Translations under genes and position numbers: made by a program
The notes under the pieces: model-generated
Seen by the model: only the letters and a program-made list of their open reading frames with translations
What the model was told of the DNA's origin: nothing
The model's database searches: none
In this document: one piece after another, positions 60,018 through 64,000 of the stretch
Position numbering within the stretch: the stretch's first letter is position 1
How the letters are laid out: each line of letters starts with the position of its first letter
Assembly (NCBI RefSeq): GCF_015354405.1
Contig: NZ_JADKYP010000031.1
Span: 1-64,000 of the forward strand
DNA: 64,000 nt
Reading direction: 5' to 3'
From: Nocardia sp. BSTN01
GTDB taxonomy: Bacteria; Actinomycetota; Actinomycetes; Mycobacteriales; Mycobacteriaceae

Positions 60018-61207
60018 GCGAGTACCGAATCCGGCTGCGGTAGTTCGCTTTCCAAGGTATCCGCGATGCGGTCCAGCAGCGCTTCGAGCCGATCCTCGAT
60101 ACCGTGGCCGTTGCGCGCGGAGACCGTCAGCTCGGTGCGGCCGCCGGCCTCGACCATCGCGAACAGCAGCGGCATCGCGACGCTGTGCTGCGGCAGCACC
60201 CGCACCGACGTGGGCGACCAGCCGGGCACCGCCAGTTCGCCGAGATCGAAGCGGCCCATGTGCGAGACCGTCGCCGAGGCGAGGTTGCGTCCGAAGCGGG
60301 CGCCGAGCGCGTTGGTGGTGCGCAGAATGATGCGGCCGACTGCATGTGGAGCGTTGGCGATCGCGCTGGCGGCCAGCTGGTTGAGTTCCGTGCGTTCCCG
60401 CAGACCCGCGCGCATGTGTTCGCGCACCTGCCGCCAATCCTGGCCGGGACGGATGTCGAGGAACAGCGGCAACGCCAGATTCGCCGTCGACCGCAGCTGT
60501 GGGTCGTGGCGGCGCAGATCGACCGGCACCATGATCCGCTGCGTAGTGCCCGCGGCATCGGCCAGCAGTGCCGACACCCGCGCCACCGCACCGGGACCGG
60601 TGGCCGCGATACTGCGGTGCCGCAGCAGATGCCGGGGGCTGCCCACCTCCTGACGGCCGTGGCCGACCGCCGCGCGGAAGCGGGGAATCATCGCGGTGGG
60701 ACGTCCGGGTGCGCCGAGGCGCCGCACCAGTTCCCGGTCGGCGACCGGGTCGCGAAGTTCCTCCGGCTGTTCACCGCGTAGCGCGGCGAGGACGTTGCGG
60801 GTCCACAGCACCATGCCCATCCCGTCCATGACGCCGTGGAACACCCGGAAGATCACGGTGACCGGGTCGCCGGTCAGCAGCAGCACCTCACAGGTGGTCT
60901 CCGGGGTCGGGCCGATCGCCGACGCGAGGACCGGATCCGCCTCGAGGCGGGCGTAGTTCACGACGTGACCGGGAAGCTCGCGCACGGCGGGCGGCACGCC
61001 GGTGTCCACCCAGTATGTGCCCTCGCGCCGCAGCCGCGCGCCCGGGCAGGCGGCGGCCGCGACCGCGACAGCCCGGCGCAACCGCTCCGCGTCGAGGGTT
61101 CCGGTTCCCGGAATCGCCAGTTGCATCAGAAACGGCGGCGCCATATCCCGCATGGGAAAATACATGCGCTCGGTGGGCGAGATCCGCCGCCGGAAGACGG
61201 TACTCAT
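60014..61207 (-). CDS. Condensation-type acyltransferase (PapA/WS-DGAT like)
   Basis: The 397-residue protein has a chloramphenicol-acetyltransferase-like fold. FHGVMDGMGM (near residue 124) supplies the His-x3-Asp of the HHxxxDG motif used by PapA, WS/DGAT and NRPS condensation domains, though the first His is Phe. STANLALPLFLDI and a late RFDLGELAVPGW match the second half. It would esterify a hydroxyl group with an acyl-CoA. AGGAG precedes ATG 61207. It lies between the OleD-like and MMPL genes and is coupled to the latter. Confidence 0.75.
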   Translation of the reverse strand: MSTVFRRRISPTERMYFPMRDMAPPFLMQLAIPGTGTLDAERLRRAVAVAAAACPGARLRREGTYWVDTGVPPAVRELPGHVVNYARLEADPVLASAIGPTPETTCEVLLLTGDPVTVIFRVFHGVMDGMGMVLWTRNVLAALRGEQPEELRDPVADRELVRRLGAPGRPTAMIPRFRAAVGHGRQEVGSPRHLLRHRSIAATGPGAVARVSALLADAAGTTQRIMVPVDLRRHDPQLRSTANLALPLFLDIRPGQDWRQVREHMRAGLRERTELNQLAASAIANAPHAVGRIILRTTNALGARFGRNLASATVSHMGRFDLGELAVPGWSPTSVRVLPQHSVAMPLLFAMVEAGGRTELTVSARNGHGIEDRLEALLDRIADTLESELPQPDSVLA

Positions 61208-61227
61208 GATCGGCTCCTGACTGTGCG

Positions 61228-62268
61228 TTACCGCAGATCGCGGGTGAGTTGCTCGATGCCGCCCTCGGATTCGAGCCACGACAGGAACCCGGCCAGGCCC
61301 TGTTCGCGGTCGACGATCGGCGCGTAACCGAAATCCCGTGCCGCCGCGCCGGTGTCGTAGGTCGCGGTGCGGGTCAGCAACGCGACCACATAGCGCGACA
61401 GCGGTGGCGACCAGCGCCGCGCGATCGCCGGTACGCGCCAGACGGTTTCGAGCACCGAGACGGCGACCGCCAGCACCCGCGGATCGGGCCGCCGGCTGGG
61501 CGCCGGGTAGCCGAGCCCGCACGCCACCTCGGCGAGGAAGGCCCACACGTCGGTCTGCTCCGCGTCGGCGACGAAATAGGCCTTGCCACCGACCCGGTCG
61601 GTGCCGGCGGCGCCCAGGCAGGCGTGCACGATGTTGTCGACATGGCACAGCGACGCCCGGACCGAGCGGCCGAACGACAGATCGGGCAGGCGCCCCTGCG
61701 CGGTCCGTCCCAGCAGGCGCACGATCGGCCCGGAGCGGTCGCCGGCTCCCCAGATCGCGCGCGGCCGCAGCGCGCAGGTGGTGAAACCCGCGGTGTCGGC
61801 GGCCAAGACGGCGCGCTCGGCGGCGGCCTTGGTCTCGGAGTAGAAGTTCAGATAGTGGCGCGGATACGGCACCGATTCGTCGATGTCGATCTGATCGCCG
61901 CCGTCGCGATCCATCAGCGCGCTCGGACTCGAGATGAACACGAAACGCGTCGCTCCCGCGGCGCGGGCCGCGCGCAGCAGGACTTCGGTGGCGCGCAGGT
62001 TCTCGGCGCGAAACTGCGCGCGGGTGCCGCGCTCGTCGACGCGGGCGGCGCTGTGGAACACGACATCGACTCCGGCGCAGGCACTTTCGAGCGAGCTTTC
62101 ATCGGTGAGGTCGCCGAAGGCGACCCGCACACCGTCGAGATCGGGCAGATCACCGAGGTTGCTGGTGCGCCGCGCGAGCACGGTCACCTCGTGGCCGCCC
62201 TCGCGTACCAGGCGGCGGACCAGCGCGCCGCCGAGAAATCCGGATGCGCCCGTGACGAGCGCCTTCAC
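61228..62268 (-). CDS. OleD-like NAD(P)-dependent beta-ketoacyl reductase (3-beta-HSD family)
   Basis: The 346-residue extended SDR has the Rossmann loop TGASGFLGG (residues 7-15) and catalytic YSETK. RPRAIWGAGDRSGPIVRLL and AYFVADAEQTDVWAFL are blocks shared by sterol 3-beta-dehydrogenases and OleD. In olefin and beta-lactone pathways OleD reduces 2-alkyl-3-ketoacids to 3-hydroxyacids, which OleC then activates. Presence next to an OleC-like gene favours that role over sterol oxidation. Its ATG overlaps the preceding gene's stop. Confidence 0.8.
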   Translation of the reverse strand: MKALVTGASGFLGGALVRRLVREGGHEVTVLARRTSNLGDLPDLDGVRVAFGDLTDESSLESACAGVDVVFHSAARVDERGTRAQFRAENLRATEVLLRAARAAGATRFVFISSPSALMDRDGGDQIDIDESVPYPRHYLNFYSETKAAAERAVLAADTAGFTTCALRPRAIWGAGDRSGPIVRLLGRTAQGRLPDLSFGRSVRASLCHVDNIVHACLGAAGTDRVGGKAYFVADAEQTDVWAFLAEVACGLGYPAPSRRPDPRVLAVAVSVLETVWRVPAIARRWSPPLSRYVVALLTRTATYDTGAAARDFGYAPIVDREQGLAGFLSWLESEGGIEQLTRDLR

Positions 62269-62552
62269 CGTTGCTTCTCCTCGAAAGACGCCGTGCTACC
62301 GGCTGTTTCGGTACGCCACCAGGTGAGACCGAACAGCTGCGTCATGACGGCGGTGTACAGGCGGGACCGGCCGCTGCCTCGTGCGGCGCGCAACGCGACC
62401 GGAATCTGGGCGGCGTGCACACCGATGCTGAGCATCGCGTCGATCCACCACAGGGCTCGCAGCCAGCGGCGGCCGGAGTGCCGGATTGCCGGACCGGCCA
62501 GCAGAAACAACCAACCGGCAATCGGAATACTGCGTAGTGCGACAACTTTCAC
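62265..62552 (-). CDS. Small membrane-associated protein of the lipid cluster
   Basis: The 95-residue protein has two hydrophobic segments (about residues 8-20 and 30-50), several tryptophans (AGWLFLLAGPAIRHSGRRWLRALWWIDAML) and an amphipathic C-terminal part. It overlaps the OleC-like stop (GTGA) and the OleD-like start (ATGA), so it is translated in step with both enzymes. I do not recognise the family. It may hold the soluble enzymes at the membrane, where lipid substrates and the MMPL exporter are. Confidence 0.6.
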   Translation of the reverse strand: MKVVALRSIPIAGWLFLLAGPAIRHSGRRWLRALWWIDAMLSIGVHAAQIPVALRAARGSGRSRLYTAVMTQLFGLTWWRTETAGSTASFEEKQR

Positions 62553-64000
62553 CGTCGCACCGCCTTCGCGGTCTGCCGGGCCGCCCATACCGCGAGCTGT
62601 TCGCGCCCGATCTTGGCGTTGTGCCGGATGTCGACCGGGAAGTTCGGATGGAACAGGAACTCCGAGATCTTCGTGGTGAGCTCGAATTCCGCGCCACGCG
62701 CACGCAGCGCGGCGGTCACGTCGTCACGATCGGCGCCCGCGCCCAGTTCCACACACAGCACGGGGCGCTGGGCTCCGGCCGGGCCCACCCCGACCAGCGC
62801 CGTGCGCGCCACACCGGCGACGGCGTTGAAGATCTGTTCGACCTGGACCGTGAACATCGGCCCGTCGGCGGTGCGTACCCGCTGAGATTTGCGCCCGCAG
62901 AACCAGATTCGTCCCTGATCGTCGATCCGTGCCAGGTCGCCGGTGCGATGCCAGACGGTCTCGCCGTCGATGATCTTGCCCGTCGCGTTCGCCGCGGCGG
63001 GCCAGTAATAGCGGGTGCTCACATTCGGCCCCGCCACCACCAGTTCGCCGATGCCGCCGGTGGTCGCCACGTCGTTCTCCCGGGCCTGGGCGTCCGCCCA
63101 GGTAGGCAGCGGGTCGTCGGTGATCGCCACGACGCGCGCCCGCACCCGGTCGGCGGGGCGGCCGATGCAGGTGCCCGCGCCGGCGCGGGCGCGTTCGGAC
63201 AGGCCGTCCAGCAGTTCACGCGATTCGATCGTCGACATCGGCAGCGCCTCGGTGGACCCGTATCCGGCGTAGACCAGCACATCCTCGTCGAGCACCGCGC
63301 GCAGGCCGGCGATACACCAGTCCGGGACCGGTGCGCCCCCGGAGTAGATACTGCGCAGCGTCGGTAGCCGGGTGCCGGTCTGTTCCAGGTGGCGCAGCAG
63401 CGGGATGAGCGCCGCGGGAGAGGCGAACATGGTGCGTACCCCGAATCTGCCGATGGCGTCGGCCACGTGCGCCGGATCGGTCGAACCCACCTTGCTGGGG
63501 ATCAGCGGCGGCAGGACGCACTGGGAGCCGAGCAGCAGATCCAGGATGCCGACCAGCGGCAGCGTGATCAGCGAGGTCTGCGGCGGTACGTGGCCGCGCG
63601 CGGCGTGGACCTGCTCGACCATGGCCGACAGATTGCCGTGGGTCATCTCCACGGCCTTGGCGGGTCCGGTGCTCCCGGTGGTGAAGGCGATCATCAGCGG
63701 GTCGTCGTCGGGCGCCGGAGTGCGCTCCGGCGCCGTGCCGGACGGGCGGCGGCCCCAGCTGTCGAAGGTCGCTCCGCCCCAGAACCAGCGCCGCCCGACC
63801 GTGACCGCGACCCGCACCCCGCGGAAGTAGCGGCGGAACAGCACTCGCGCCGCATGCGCCTGCGGAATGCCGATGAACGCCTCGGCGTCGGCCGCCCGCA
63901 GGCACCGCAGCATCCGGCGCAGGCCCATGCCCGGATCGATGACCACCGGCACGGCACCGATCTTCAACAGGCCCAGCATGATCGCGTACAGCTCCGGCCC
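62549..64000 (-). CDS. OleC-like adenylate-forming enzyme, 5' end outside the window
   Basis: At least 483 residues of an AMP-forming enzyme are visible. GPELYAIMLGLLKIGAVPVVIDPGMGLRRML opens it, followed by the P-loop FTTGSTGPAKAVEMTHG, then YGSTEALPM, TGDLARIDDQGRIWFCGRKSQRV, and the A10 lysine in DIRHNAKIGREQLAVWA. The VDPGMG and HNAKIxREqLAVWA lines are those of OleC, which converts 3-hydroxyacids to beta-lactones. The N-terminal 60-100 residues, and any fused OleB domain as in some actinobacteria, lie beyond 64000. Fatty acyl-AMP ligase activity is the alternative. Confidence 0.8.
   Translation of the reverse strand, partial: GPELYAIMLGLLKIGAVPVVIDPGMGLRRMLRCLRAADAEAFIGIPQAHAARVLFRRYFRGVRVAVTVGRRWFWGGATFDSWGRRPSGTAPERTPAPDDDPLMIAFTTGSTGPAKAVEMTHGNLSAMVEQVHAARGHVPPQTSLITLPLVGILDLLLGSQCVLPPLIPSKVGSTDPAHVADAIGRFGVRTMFASPAALIPLLRHLEQTGTRLPTLRSIYSGGAPVPDWCIAGLRAVLDEDVLVYAGYGSTEALPMSTIESRELLDGLSERARAGAGTCIGRPADRVRARVVAITDDPLPTWADAQARENDVATTGGIGELVVAGPNVSTRYYWPAAANATGKIIDGETVWHRTGDLARIDDQGRIWFCGRKSQRVRTADGPMFTVQVEQIFNAVAGVARTALVGVGPAGAQRPVLCVELGAGADRDDVTAALRARGAEFELTTKISEFLFHPNFPVDIRHNAKIGREQLAVWAARQTAKAVRR

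Noticed and set aside
1-64000. CRISPR arrays, rRNA, intact insertion sequences or prophage
   Set aside because: No regularly spaced repeat set, rRNA-like stretch, intact transposase or phage structural gene was seen on reading both strands.

Overview
The window is GC-rich chromosomal DNA from a mycolic-acid actinobacterium. A genus such as Nocardia is most likely. This rests on a complete yrbEAB-mceABCDEF operon, a CYP51 close to the mycobacterial type, a ChoD-like oxidase, F420-type and mymA-like operons, a latex-clearing protein, many TetR regulators, frequent GTG/TTG starts and ATGA/GTGA stop-start overlaps. The genus is an inference. No rRNA, tRNA, CRISPR array or intact insertion sequence was recognised.

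Layout. 1-3.2 kb is a worn region: an HxlR/SCP2 fragment, a working NmrA/TetR divergent pair, then remains of a serine resolvase and of a tyrosine integrase. 3.3-4.6 kb is a divergent HxlR regulator and crotonase. 5.0-10.3 kb holds a TetR regulator divergent from lcp (rubber oxygenase), followed by a tightly coupled chain: small exported protein, ApbE flavin transferase, diheme ferric-reductase-like membrane protein, NuoF-like protein and ferredoxin. 11.0-22.5 kb is the mce lipid-import operon with two small membrane proteins in front and a fused double-TetR regulator behind. 22.9-24.9 kb has two convergent MpaB/DUF2236 oxygenases. 25.1-32.5 kb has a broken marR gene behind a phased operator, a small ORF, a polytopic membrane protein, an AmiC-like binding protein, a copper-type P-type ATPase behind a CsoR-type operator, and a serine hydrolase.

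32.8-41.9 kb is a general-stress block: catalase, glucoamylase-like GH15, ChoD with an AraC regulator, DUF6328, a CsbD-like protein, a basic DNA-binding-like protein and a SigF/SigB-type sigma factor. Three promoter-like sites of the form GTTT-N15-GGGTA occur in it. 42.0-49.5 kb carries CYP51 with an SDR, then a TetR divergent from a mymA-like operon (metal-dependent hydrolase, ferredoxin-type reductase, Baeyer-Villiger monooxygenase, SDR). 49.6-54.8 kb has a large unrecognised membrane protein, a solitary mceB paralogue coupled to a leader peptide, GlsB- and HdeD-type stress membrane proteins, a VapBC toxin-antitoxin pair and an NmrA remnant. 54.9-57.5 kb is an F420-type oxidoreductase, a TetR regulator and a quinone reductase.

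57.5-64.0 kb is one leftward operon that runs off the window. In order of transcription it encodes an OleC-like adenylate-forming enzyme (5' end missing), a small membrane protein, an OleD-like reductase, a PapA/WS-like acyltransferase, an MMPL exporter and a hotdog thioesterase. It looks like a lipid (beta-lactone or olefin type) assembly and export cluster.

Much of the window concerns hydrophobic carbon: uptake (mce), oxidative attack (Lcp, MpaB, BVMO, CYP51, ChoD) and synthesis or export of a complex lipid. The strongest candidates for an undescribed system are the lcp-ApbE-reductase chain, the OleC/OleD/acyltransferase/MMPL cluster and the leader-coupled orphan mceB.
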